44,306 bases of DNA, from the NCBI RefSeq assembly GCF_900115625.1, contig NZ_FOXD01000027.1, positions 1-44,306 of the forward strand, read 5' to 3'. This stretch comes from Salibacterium halotolerans. GTDB lineage: Bacteria > Bacillota > Bacilli > Bacillales > Marinococcaceae. Under the pieces are notes generated by a model that searched no databases, was not told the DNA's origin, and saw only the letters and a program-made list of their open reading frames with translations. The first letter of the stretch is position 1. Every line of letters starts with the position of its first letter. Below are positions 17,975-25,165 of the stretch, piece after piece. Made by a program: the position numbers and the translations under genes.

Positions 17975-18007
17975 CTCTTACGCGCAGGAGACTTGTAGCT
18001 TTTTTTT
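17966..18007 (+). terminator. Riboswitch expression platform: terminator sharing the P1 3' strand
   Basis: GCTACGAGTCTC (17966-17977) pairs with GAGACTTGTAGC (17988-17999), 12 pairs with one wobble, followed by eight T. The 5' strand includes the specificity base and the whole P1 3' strand, so this hairpin and the aptamer exclude each other. Confidence 0.85.
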
Positions 18008-18037
18008 ATGGCATGGGACAAAGGAGAGAAGATAGAT

Positions 18038-19300
18038 ATGTTTTCGCTGAACGCTGAGAATACAACTTGGAAGCAGGAAATAACGGCCGGTCTGACGTCG
18101 TTTTTTACGATTGCCTATATTCTTGTCGTGAATCCGGCCATTTTGTCGGATGCCGGTATGCCTTATTCATACGCCCTGCTTGGTACCGTTTTTGTTACGG
18201 TGATTGGATGTATGCTGATTGGATTCTGGGCGGATGCTCCGATTGTGTTGACTCCGGGCATGGGTATTAATGCCTTTTTTACGTATACAATCGTACAGGG
18301 ACTCGGTTTGACCTGGCAGCAGGGATTGGCCGCTGCGGTGATGGCCGGTTGTCTATTTGTGATTGCAGCGGTCACGCCGCTTGCAGGAAAATTGACCACC
18401 GCCGTTCCACAGTCTTTAAAACTCGGCATAACGGTCGGAATCGGCATCTTTTTGTCGTTCATCGGTTTGCAGAAAGGTGGGTTGATAGCAGCGGATGAGG
18501 ACCGGTTTGTTACGCTTGGTTCGCTTTCTTCGCCTGCGGCGTTAGTGACCATTTTTGGTCTTCTGCTGACGCTCGGACTGCTCGTCCGCGGGGTGAAAGG
18601 AAGTTTTCTGATTGGCATGGCTGTTACGAGTGCGGCAGGGTGGTTTGCCGGATTACAAGGCGAGCGGGCTGGAACATCGCTTTCGTTTTCCGGGTATGAA
18701 TCAATGTGGCGCTCTCTTGATTTCAGCGCGGTGCTGGAGCTTCCTTTTCTGCTGTCGGTCTTTTCGTTAACGATTATTATCATGTTTGAAAGCATGGGGC
18801 TCCTGCAGGGGATGCTGCCCAATAAAGAGAAATTCTCCAGATCCTATCAGGCTTCTGCTGTTTCGGCACTGTCCTCGGGTTTTCTGGGAACATCGCCGAC
18901 GATTCCGACGGTGGAGAGCGCATCGGGTATTTCCGAAGGTGGAAGGACCGGTGTGACAGCGATTGTGACGGCGGTGTTGTTTGCCTTGTCCCTGTTTTTC
19001 ACGCCGCTGTTCACGAGCATTCCCGAAGCTGCCATTGCCCCGGTTCTCGTTATTGTCGGAGGGTTGATGGTGCAGGAGATCCGCCACATCTCGTTTGATG
19101 ACATGTCGGAATGGTTTCCGGCCTATCTGATTATCGGCTTGATTCCACTGACATCATCCATCGCCGACGGTATCGCATTCGGCTTTATCGCCTATCCGCT
19201 GCTTAAGCTTGCGCTCGGAAGTCCGAAGGCCGTATCGCCGATTATGTATGTCATTTCCGGGCTGTTTCTCCTGAACTACGTCCTGCTCGCCGGGTTGTAA
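18038..19300 (+). CDS. pbuG: NCS2/AzgA-type guanine-hypoxanthine permease
   Basis: A 420-residue membrane protein of the NCS2 AzgA-like family, which imports hypoxanthine and guanine. Typical segments are LTSFFTIAYILVVNPAIL (about residues 18-35), TPGMGINAFFTYTIV, and the substrate-site region LGTSPTIPTVESASGISEGGRTG (in two halves, about residues 287-309). About 12-14 helices are expected. Start: ATG at 18038 follows AAAGGAGAGAAGATAGAT; an in-frame ATG at 18008 sits inside the terminator T-run. The upstream purine riboswitch supports the substrate. The last 43 bases of the gene and 7 bases beyond it are repeated at 20181-20234. Confidence 0.92.
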   Translation: MFSLNAENTTWKQEITAGLTSFFTIAYILVVNPAILSDAGMPYSYALLGTVFVTVIGCMLIGFWADAPIVLTPGMGINAFFTYTIVQGLGLTWQQGLAAAVMAGCLFVIAAVTPLAGKLTTAVPQSLKLGITVGIGIFLSFIGLQKGGLIAADEDRFVTLGSLSSPAALVTIFGLLLTLGLLVRGVKGSFLIGMAVTSAAGWFAGLQGERAGTSLSFSGYESMWRSLDFSAVLELPFLLSVFSLTIIIMFESMGLLQGMLPNKEKFSRSYQASAVSALSSGFLGTSPTIPTVESASGISEGGRTGVTAIVTAVLFALSLFFTPLFTSIPEAAIAPVLVIVGGLMVQEIRHISFDDMSEWFPAYLIIGLIPLTSSIADGIAFGFIAYPLLKLALGSPKAVSPIMYVISGLFLLNYVLLAGL

Positions 19301-19307
19301 AAATAAA
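19254..19307 (+). repeat. 54-bp direct repeat, left copy (permease 3' end)
   Basis: The sequence from TTTCCGGGCTG through the stop codon to AAAATAAA is identical at 20181-20234. The two copies bracket an 873-bp AT-rich insert. Confidence 0.95.
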
Positions 19308-19718
19308 GAGGCTGGAACAGAATCTTTATAAGATAGAAGAATGGTTAGGGTGGAGGCTATAGGCTTCTGCCCTTTTATCCTACTTGGATGGCTTAAGTGG
19401 TAAAAGTCGTCCATCGTATTCAAAAACCCACGGCTAATAAGCAACAAAGCTATATCCACCGTGGGTTAGTTGGGAATTAATGCTTGTGATATAGTGTTTC
19501 ATGACCTATTTGTAAAGAGCAGTAAGCTGCCATTTCTTCTAGGTGACAAGTATTATGGGTAATGCAATGAAATAAAGCTCTTATATCTCAATCACTGAGA
19601 ATGAAATTAATGTAAGCTTGAGGATTCGTTTTTCTTAAGTGTTTATCATTGGAATTAGGGCCATAGATTAATATTATAGTGTTGACGATGATAATTATTG
19701 AGTTGAGGGGAGGTTGGA
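19308..19718. other. Left part of the insert, no gene seen
   Basis: About 410 bases between the left repeat and the lipoprotein gene with no open frame I can support. It contains an inverted repeat AACCCACGG (19425-19433) / CCGTGGGTT (19459-19467); read on the minus strand the hairpin is followed by TTTTT, like a terminator for a gene that is no longer present. A promoter for the lipoprotein gene lies at its right end. Confidence 0.6.
19649..19677 (+). promoter_or_regulatory. Promoter of the inserted lipoprotein gene
   Basis: TTGGAA (19649-19654), a 17-base spacer and TATTAT (19672-19677), 42 bases before the ATG. Confidence 0.5.
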
Positions 19719-20123
19719 ATGGGAAAAAATGTTTCACTTTTAGTTTTGGTATCTATAATAAGTTTATTTGGGTGTAAAGCCGAAGGATTGCCAGTTGATC
19801 AAGATATAAAACGTGTCAATATAGCAGAATCTTCTGGCTTTGGAGGTTTAAATGAAAATTTTATTATGAATATTGAGGATAGTAATAAATTAGAGGATTT
19901 CCAAGCGTTGATGGAGAGTGCTGAAAAAGAGGATATTAAAGTTAATAGGCCAATTTATGATATGCAGATTAAATATGAAGATGACACGAACAGAGGTTTA
20001 CATTTATCTCAGAAAAAAAACGGAGAATTAACACTAATGTTTATTGGCCATGAAGAAGATGTATATGTTCCAAGTCCTGAATCCTCGAAAAAAGTCAAAG
20101 AAATTTTAAATAACTTGGATTAA
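19719..20123 (+). CDS. Small lipoprotein of unknown function in the insert
   Basis: A 134-residue protein with a lipoprotein signal peptide: MGKN, hydrophobic core LLVLVSIISL and lipobox LFGC with Cys at position 19. The mature part is acidic and soluble (GFGGLNENFIMNIED, DMQIKYEDDTNRG, LTLMFIGHEEDVYVPSP). It would be anchored on the outer face of the plasma membrane. I do not recognise a family. The ATG follows GGGGAGGTTGGA. The gene is clearly more AT-rich than its neighbours and lies between two copies of the permease 3' end, so it probably arrived by transfer. A weak hairpin TCTCCC / GGGAGA at 20147-20165 may end it. Confidence 0.75.
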   Translation: MGKNVSLLVLVSIISLFGCKAEGLPVDQDIKRVNIAESSGFGGLNENFIMNIEDSNKLEDFQALMESAEKEDIKVNRPIYDMQIKYEDDTNRGLHLSQKKNGELTLMFIGHEEDVYVPSPESSKKVKEILNNLD

Positions 20124-20180
20124 CTTCTTAAAATTTGGACAAATGCTCTCCCTATTTTGGGGAGACAGCCTTTTCATTCT

Positions 20181-20234
20181 TTTCCGGGCTGTTTCTCCTG
20201 AACTACGTCCTGCTCGCCGGGTTGTAAAAATAAA
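20181..20234 (+). repeat. 54-bp direct repeat, right copy
   Basis: Identical to 19254-19307. It is a displaced permease 3' end including the stop codon, with no gene body in front of it, followed directly by the strong terminator. Confidence 0.95.
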
Positions 20235-20272
20235 AGCCGAACGATTCTTACATGAATCGTTCGGCTTTTTGC
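20230..20272. terminator. Bidirectional terminator, originally between permease and prfC
   Basis: Hairpin AAAAGCCGAACGATTC / GAATCGTTCGGCTTTTT with a six-base loop, strong in both directions. It follows the right repeat copy, so it was probably the permease terminator before the insertion. Confidence 0.88.
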
Positions 20273-20292
20273 TTTGTGCCGGGTCTCTGTCT

Positions 20293-21876
20293 TTAATCGG
20301 TAAATGAGTTTTCGTGGAAGACGAGGTTTGGGTATTTGTCCTTGGCCATGTTCATCTGAAATTCGTTTTCGAACAGGGCAACGAGTTTATTGTCCCGGTC
20401 TACGGCGAGGTTACGCTGTTTATTCCGGAACGTTTCGAGTTCTTTTTCATCTCCGCTCACCCAGCGCGCGATCGAAAGCGGAAGGTGTTCGAGACGGATA
20501 TCGGAGTTGTATTCGTTTTTCAGGCGGTGTTCGAGCACTTCAAACTGAAGGCCGCCGACGACACCGATAATCTGCTGTTCCGGATAGCGGTTGTACGTCT
20601 GGAACAGCTGAATCAGTCCTTCTTCGGTCAGCTGCTGAGTCCCCTTTTCAAACGACTTATGCTTCATGGCATCCTTTACGCTGATGGCAGCAAACTGTTC
20701 CGGGGAGAAATGCGGCATCTCCGCAAACTGAAAGTTTCCTTTGCCTGCGAGCGTATCCCCGATTCGGAATGTACCGGGATCGAACAGCCCGATGATATCC
20801 CCGGCATAAGCCTCCTCGACAATACTGCGGTCGCGTGCCAGAAACTGCGTCGGCTGGGCGAGACGCATCGATTTGTTCAGACGTGGGTGATTGACCGTCA
20901 TACCCTGGGTGTATTTTCCGGAAGTAATACGCATAAAGGCGATCCTGTCCCGGTGTTTTGGGTTCATGTTCGCCTGAATTTTAAAGATGAAGCCTGAAAA
21001 CAGATCCTGCACCGGCTCCACAAATCCCTGATCACTCTGCCGGCCGACCGGGGACGGGGCGAAGTAAAGAAAGTGTTCAAGAAAGTTCTGCACCCCGAAG
21101 TTGGAGATGGCGCTGCCGAAAAACACCGGTGTCAGTTCGCCGCGGAAGATCTTATCTTCATCATACGGATCTCCTGCCACATCAAGCAGTTCCATCTCTT
21201 CCCGGAACTGGGACAAAAAGGACGGATCAACCAGTTCATCCAGTACCGGGTCTTGTGGGCCTGATACTTCCTTTACTTCTACATCAGAAGGATTATCAGG
21301 ATTGAAGAGTTCCACTTTTTTGGAGTGGCGGTCATAGATACCGTAAAAATTCTGACCCATGCCGATCGGCCAGTTCATCGGGTAGGAACGGATGCCGAGC
21401 ACGTCCTCCATTTCCTCCATCAGTTCGAACGGGTCCCGGACTTCGCGGTCCATTTTGTTGATAAACGTGAAAATGGGAATGCCGCGCATGCTGCATACTT
21501 TGAACAGCTTTTCCGTCTGGTCCTCGACCCCTTTGGCGGCATCAATCAGCATCGTTGCCGAGTCGGCTGCTGTGAGCGTGCGGTATGTATCTTCACTGAA
21601 ATCTTCGTGCCCGGGTGTATCAAGGATATTAATGTGATGACCGTTATAGTGAAACTCCAAGACAGAGCTTGTAACGGAAATTCCGCGCTGTCTTTCGATT
21701 TCCATCCAGTCGCTTGTGGCCTGTTTTGTATTTTTCTTCCCTTTTACAGTGCCGGCTTCGCGGATAGCGCCCCCGAAGTACAACAGTTTTTCGGTCAGGG
21801 TCGTCTTTCCGGCATCCGGATGGGAAATAATCGCAAACGTTTTGCGGGAGGTGATTTCCTCATGTAATGTACTCAT
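20293..21876 (-). CDS. prfC: Peptide chain release factor 3
   Basis: A 527-residue translational GTPase that recycles RF1/RF2 from the ribosome after peptide release. G1 is SHPDAGKTTLTEKLL at about residues 18-32, followed by an insert ending in the RGISVTSSV switch (G2). G3 is DTPGHEDFSEDTYRTL, and G4 is NKMDRE. C-terminal EF-G-like domains include VVGGLQFEVLEHRLKNEY. Length matches the family (about 525). The ATG follows AAAGGATTCATT. RF3 is patchy in Firmicutes, so its presence is a useful trait, not an oddity. Confidence 0.95.
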   Translation of the reverse strand: MSTLHEEITSRKTFAIISHPDAGKTTLTEKLLYFGGAIREAGTVKGKKNTKQATSDWMEIERQRGISVTSSVLEFHYNGHHINILDTPGHEDFSEDTYRTLTAADSATMLIDAAKGVEDQTEKLFKVCSMRGIPIFTFINKMDREVRDPFELMEEMEDVLGIRSYPMNWPIGMGQNFYGIYDRHSKKVELFNPDNPSDVEVKEVSGPQDPVLDELVDPSFLSQFREEMELLDVAGDPYDEDKIFRGELTPVFFGSAISNFGVQNFLEHFLYFAPSPVGRQSDQGFVEPVQDLFSGFIFKIQANMNPKHRDRIAFMRITSGKYTQGMTVNHPRLNKSMRLAQPTQFLARDRSIVEEAYAGDIIGLFDPGTFRIGDTLAGKGNFQFAEMPHFSPEQFAAISVKDAMKHKSFEKGTQQLTEEGLIQLFQTYNRYPEQQIIGVVGGLQFEVLEHRLKNEYNSDIRLEHLPLSIARWVSGDEKELETFRNKQRNLAVDRDNKLVALFENEFQMNMAKDKYPNLVFHENSFTD

Positions 21877-21956
21877 AATGAATCCTTTCTGCGTATATCA
21901 TTCAACCCTTTCATCATAAAGGATTTCCTGTGCCGAAACAATAGATGCAGCGAATG

Positions 21957-21992
21957 AAAAAAGAAGCAGGTGCCCCGGCGGACGCCTGCTGC
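21957..21992 (-). terminator. Terminator of the RsbR-paralogue gene
   Basis: On the minus strand an imperfect GC-rich hairpin with outer arms GCAGG / CCTGC is followed by TTCTTTTTT. Confidence 0.65.
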
Positions 21993-22010
21993 CAAACCCA
22001 TTACTTGATT

Positions 22011-22859
22011 TTACAGACTGAAATAGGCCGTATGCTGCTGCAGGGCCTGTTCAAGTGTTAAATACTTGGCGACATGTTTGAAGTTGATGCCAAGATGGAC
22101 GATGGTTTGGGAAAGCTCCGGACGCATGCCTGAAATACTGGTATCGATCCCGAGAAGCTGAAGGGCTTCAATCATCTGATTCAGGTGCTGGGCAAACCAC
22201 GTGTTAATCGTATTGATGCCGGACAGGTCAATAATCAGATAGGAAAGCTCCAGTTCTGTGGCACGCTCCAGCGTACGTTCCTGTAGAAATTCAGAACGCT
22301 CATCATCCATGTCACCGATAAGGGGAAGGACAGCTGTACCCTGGGTAATTGGAACAACAGGAACGGAAATTTCCTGCATTTCCTGTTTCGCACGTTCGAG
22401 GGCTTCAATGTGATGATTGACAAACGTATGGCTGAAAGCATGTGCGGCATTATCAAGCAGCGATTCAAACGTACTGTAAATGACAAATGAGTCATGCAGT
22501 GATAATTCAAACTCCAGACATTCCCGTTCGATCGTATTTGTCAGCACTTCCCGGATCTGCGGAATAATCGTTAAGGCGGTGCCCAGGGAAATTTCTTTTT
22601 TCAGGCAGTAATCAGCGGCCTTTTCCCCCCATGAACGGATATTTTCTTTCAGTTCGGGGGATTCGGGGTGGTCGTCTGTGATTCCCCGCCCCATTGTCTG
22701 GAACAGTTCATCAATCAACGTCAGGAAATACTCGTCATTGCGGGAAAAATGAAACCTGTCATCTGCATGCTGGATTTCCTGTACCTGATTTTTCAAATCG
22801 CGGGCATGTTCTGCGATATCCAAACCGATTTTTTTAAATGTTTCGTGCCGGTGCTCCAT
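22011..22859 (-). CDS. RsbR-type stressosome paralogue with C-terminal STAS domain
   Basis: A 282-residue protein: a helical N-terminal sensor half of the non-haem globin type (about residues 1-155) and a STAS domain (about 165-275) with VLPLIGDMDDERS and LIIDLSGINTINTWFAQHL. In RsbR proteins two threonines of the STAS domain are targets of the RsbT kinase. The second is kept (T220). The first is replaced by Asp (D186), which could mimic phosphorylation. It presumably joins RsbR/RsbS stressosomes. Start: ATG at 22859 after AGGAGCTGGATAAC. A longer TTG start at 22907 would lie at the transcription start of the promoter described next. Confidence 0.85.
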   Translation of the reverse strand: MEHRHETFKKIGLDIAEHARDLKNQVQEIQHADDRFHFSRNDEYFLTLIDELFQTMGRGITDDHPESPELKENIRSWGEKAADYCLKKEISLGTALTIIPQIREVLTNTIERECLEFELSLHDSFVIYSTFESLLDNAAHAFSHTFVNHHIEALERAKQEMQEISVPVVPITQGTAVLPLIGDMDDERSEFLQERTLERATELELSYLIIDLSGINTINTWFAQHLNQMIEALQLLGIDTSISGMRPELSQTIVHLGINFKHVAKYLTLEQALQQHTAYFSL

Positions 22860-22912
22860 GTTATCCAGCTCCTGTTCTAAAGAGTTATGTATATAAAACG
22901 ATACCAAAGCTC

Positions 22913-22938
22913 TTACCCTTTTTCATGTAGTATAAAAC
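22913..22938 (-). promoter_or_regulatory. Sigma-B-type promoter of the RsbR paralogue
   Basis: On the minus strand GTTTTA (22933-22938), a 14-base spacer and GGGTAA (22913-22918) match the SigB consensus GTTTAA-N12-14-GGGTAT at ten of twelve positions. It would start transcription near 22905, giving a leader of about 45 bases. Confidence 0.68.
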
Positions 22939-23217
22939 ATCTATTTGTCATTCTGTGTCGATTTCATCTTCATTACATTTCTTTACGATTTTATTAGGAA
23001 TGGTGAGTACGAAGTTGGTCGATTCCGTTCAATTAAATAAGTCTTTTGTTTCAAATAAAGTGTAAAAGAGTCGGAAGATGTACTTATTTAACCATTTTAT
23101 AGAAGGAAATAAGGAGTGAAGGGTGATGGAAATGAAGCGTGATGTTTTCCATAAAATCCCTAACCCCCTTTCATAGATCAAGAGATTCGCTCATAATAAC
23201 AGCTGGAGGTGTTCAGC
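22939..23217. other. Intergenic stretch with a 16-codon mini-ORF
   Basis: Apart from the SigB-type promoter the gap before the CAP-domain gene holds one small frame, ATG 23126 to TAG 23176, encoding MEMKRDVFHKIPNPLS with AAGGAGTGAAGGGTG upstream. The arms CTTATTT / AAATAAG just before it could fold over its binding site. It may be a leader peptide or chance. Confidence 0.3.
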
Positions 23218-23976
23218 ATGAAAAAAATCATCATTGCTTCGGCTGTACTACTTATGTTTCCAGCAGCCGCACAGGCACAAAACTGTATAACAGTGGAAAA
23301 AGGCGATATATCCGCAAAAGAATCCGGCAGTCTGGATATATCCCTGAAAGAATTCTTTGAGGAAAATGCCGGTCAGTACACCATGGAACAGCCGCAGCAA
23401 CAACAGGAGAACGCTCAACAAGAAGAGCAGAAACCTGAAGCGGATCAAAAAGAAAATGAATCTGATGCTGCAGAGAACCGTGATGCTCAGAAAGAAACGA
23501 CAACGGATGCGCCTGCCGCAGAAGCAGCCCCGCAGGAAAATGCTTCAGAGGAACAGACAGCACAGCAGAATACATCGGATGTCGAGAGCGAAAGTGAATT
23601 TGAACAGCAGGTTATTGCATTGACGAACGAGGAAAGAGAAAAAGCCGGCCTGGCCCCTCTCAAGCCATACAGCGAACTATCGGATGTCGCTCGTGATAAA
23701 TCGAAGGATATGCGCGATGCCGGGTATTTCTCCCATAACAGCCCGAATTACGGCAGTCCGTTTGACATGATGGACTCCTACGGGATTGATTACCAAGGTG
23801 CCGGCGAAAACATCGCTGCCGGACAGCGCTCCCCTGAACAGGTGGTGGAAGGCTGGATGAATTCCAAAGGCCACCGCGAAAACATTCTAAATGAAGATTT
23901 CACCCACATCGGTGTCGGTCATGCCGAAGGGGGAAGCTACGGCCATTACTGGACGCAGATGTTCGTAACAAAATAA
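23218..23976 (+). CDS. Secreted CAP/SCP-domain protein (YkwD type)
   Basis: A 252-residue exported protein. A Sec signal peptide (MKKIIIASAVLLMFPAAAQA, cut after AQA) is followed by a short N-terminal segment and a long Gln/Glu-rich, low-complexity linker (about residues 55-120). The C-terminal CAP domain (about 130-252) has IALTNEEREKAGL, SHNSPNYGSPFDMM, GENIAAG, GWMNSKGHRENIL and IGVGHAEG. The histidines of FSH and GHREN are the usual metal-site residues. B. subtilis YkwD is similar. CAP proteins of spore formers act in envelope or spore-coat processes; the function here is unknown. Start: ATG at 23218 after GGAGGTGTTCAGC; an in-frame GTG (23209) overlaps that site. Confidence 0.85.
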   Translation: MKKIIIASAVLLMFPAAAQAQNCITVEKGDISAKESGSLDISLKEFFEENAGQYTMEQPQQQQENAQQEEQKPEADQKENESDAAENRDAQKETTTDAPAAEAAPQENASEEQTAQQNTSDVESESEFEQQVIALTNEEREKAGLAPLKPYSELSDVARDKSKDMRDAGYFSHNSPNYGSPFDMMDSYGIDYQGAGENIAAGQRSPEQVVEGWMNSKGHRENILNEDFTHIGVGHAEGGSYGHYWTQMFVTK

Positions 23977-24009
23977 AGAAAAACGTCAGGAACCATAATA
24001 ATATGTGAT

Positions 24010-24051
24010 AAATGAAGGGGGTTGTATCTTTGGATACAACCCCCTTCATTT
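24010..24051. terminator. 19-bp perfect hairpin after the CAP-domain gene
   Basis: AAATGAAGGGGGTTGTATC (24010-24028) and its exact complement (24033-24051) enclose the loop TTTG. The stem ends in ATTT without a longer T-run, so it may act as terminator or as an RNA 3'-end protector. Confidence 0.65.
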
Positions 24052-24114
24052 GGCGGGTGGCGGGAGCGGAAGACGTGCGCCTGCAGTCATCCCGTGCGTC
24101 ATCCAGCCGGACAT

Positions 24115-24304
24115 ATGGACACTGTTATCGCAAAATAAGGATGCAGTGTCCATGGGTCACTGTTTTGTGTGCACTACGTTGCTGAAATCAGGGATTCGGC
24201 GGAAATCAATGGACACTAACGAGCGGTGCAGCGAGTCGTAGTGTCCACTGACTCCACTTCCGTGGACGCTGCGTATGCTGCCGGGAGATTTAGTGTTCAC
24301 GGAA
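24115..24304. repeat. Three consecutive hairpins with related arms
   Basis: Hairpin 1: ATGGACACTG (24115-24124) / CAGTGTCCAT (24144-24153), loop 19. Hairpin 2: TGGACACTA (24210-24218) / TAGTGTCCA (24239-24247), loop 20. Hairpin 3: TTCCGTGGACGCT (24258-24270) / AGTGTTCACGGAA (24292-24304), loop 21, with two G-T wobbles. The shared core is TGGACACT / AGTGTCCA. No gene is seen in the 24052-24365 interval. Confidence 0.75.
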
Positions 24305-24365
24305 CCAATCCGGCCCCGAACAACCGCAGCCCGGCACCGGAGGACAAACCTTTTTTCCGGAGTTG

Positions 24366-25016
24366 TTATGACGAAAGAGGAAGCACATAGAGGAACACGG
24401 CAAAAAAATGCAGCACCGTACCTCCCAGCACAAAGACGTGCCAGACGGCGTGGTGATAGGGAAAGTGACGCCAGACATAAAAAATGGTTCCGACGGTATA
24501 CAAGAGTCCTCCTCCGACGAGAAAAGCTGTTCCGCCGGGCGCGAGAGAATCGGTCAGCGGCTGCCATGCGACAACGATAATCCAGCCCATCAATACATAA
24601 AACAGGGTGGACAGCACAACAAATTTTTTCACGAAAAATGCTTTAAATCCAACGCCGAAAAGAGCGATTCCCCACACAATACCAAACAACGTCCAGCTCA
24701 GAGCGCCATCGAGCGCATGAAAGAGAAACGGAGTATAGGTGCCCGCAATAAACAGGTAAATAGAAGCATGATCAAATATTTCGAAGATGTCTTTCGTTTT
24801 GCCATGCCGGAAGCTGTGAAGAAGAGTGGAAGAGACGTAGAGCAAAAGCATGGTGCCCCCGTAAATGGATACACTGACAATGTGAAAAGCGGTGGCATGC
24901 ATGGCGGCAAAGACGACAAGAAGTGTAGTGGCGGCCAGACTTAAAGCGATTCCGACGGCGTGGGTGGCGGCATTGGCGATTTCTTCTTTACGAGAAAAGG
25001 TGTAAGCATCCGTCAT
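24366..25016 (-). CDS. TrhA/hemolysin III family membrane protein
   Basis: A 216-residue seven-helix membrane protein of the TrhA/PAQR (hemolysin III, YplQ) family. Conserved pieces are REEIANAATHAVG-like near the N terminus (here KEEIANAATHAVGIALS), LLYVSSTLLHSF, FDHASIYLFIAGTYTPF, and near the end HHAVWHVFVLGGTVLHFF. His and Asp residues in these motifs form the family's metal site. Its role is in membrane homeostasis rather than haemolysis. The ATG has AAAGGGG 12-13 bases upstream, a rather long spacing. It is monocistronic. Confidence 0.88.
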   Translation of the reverse strand: MTDAYTFSRKEEIANAATHAVGIALSLAATTLLVVFAAMHATAFHIVSVSIYGGTMLLLYVSSTLLHSFRHGKTKDIFEIFDHASIYLFIAGTYTPFLFHALDGALSWTLFGIVWGIALFGVGFKAFFVKKFVVLSTLFYVLMGWIIVVAWQPLTDSLAPGGTAFLVGGGLLYTVGTIFYVWRHFPYHHAVWHVFVLGGTVLHFFAVFLYVLPLSS

Positions 25017-25116
25017 TGTCGTGTATCTGCCCCTTTCATCTTCGTTACGTGGTTTCTTTAGTTTATCACATTCTGAGTATTTCTTCTAATGGAGTGGTAC
25101 ATACCGTTTAACATAT

Positions 25117-25146
25117 AGAAAATCCCGCCGGAGTTCCGGCGGGATA
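25117..25146 (-). terminator. Terminator of the GerMN lipoprotein gene
   Basis: On the minus strand a 10-bp perfect stem ATCCCGCCGG / CCGGCGGGAT with a four-base loop is followed by TTTTC. Confidence 0.75.
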
Positions 25147-25165
25147 ATGTGTAGATAGAAAGGAG

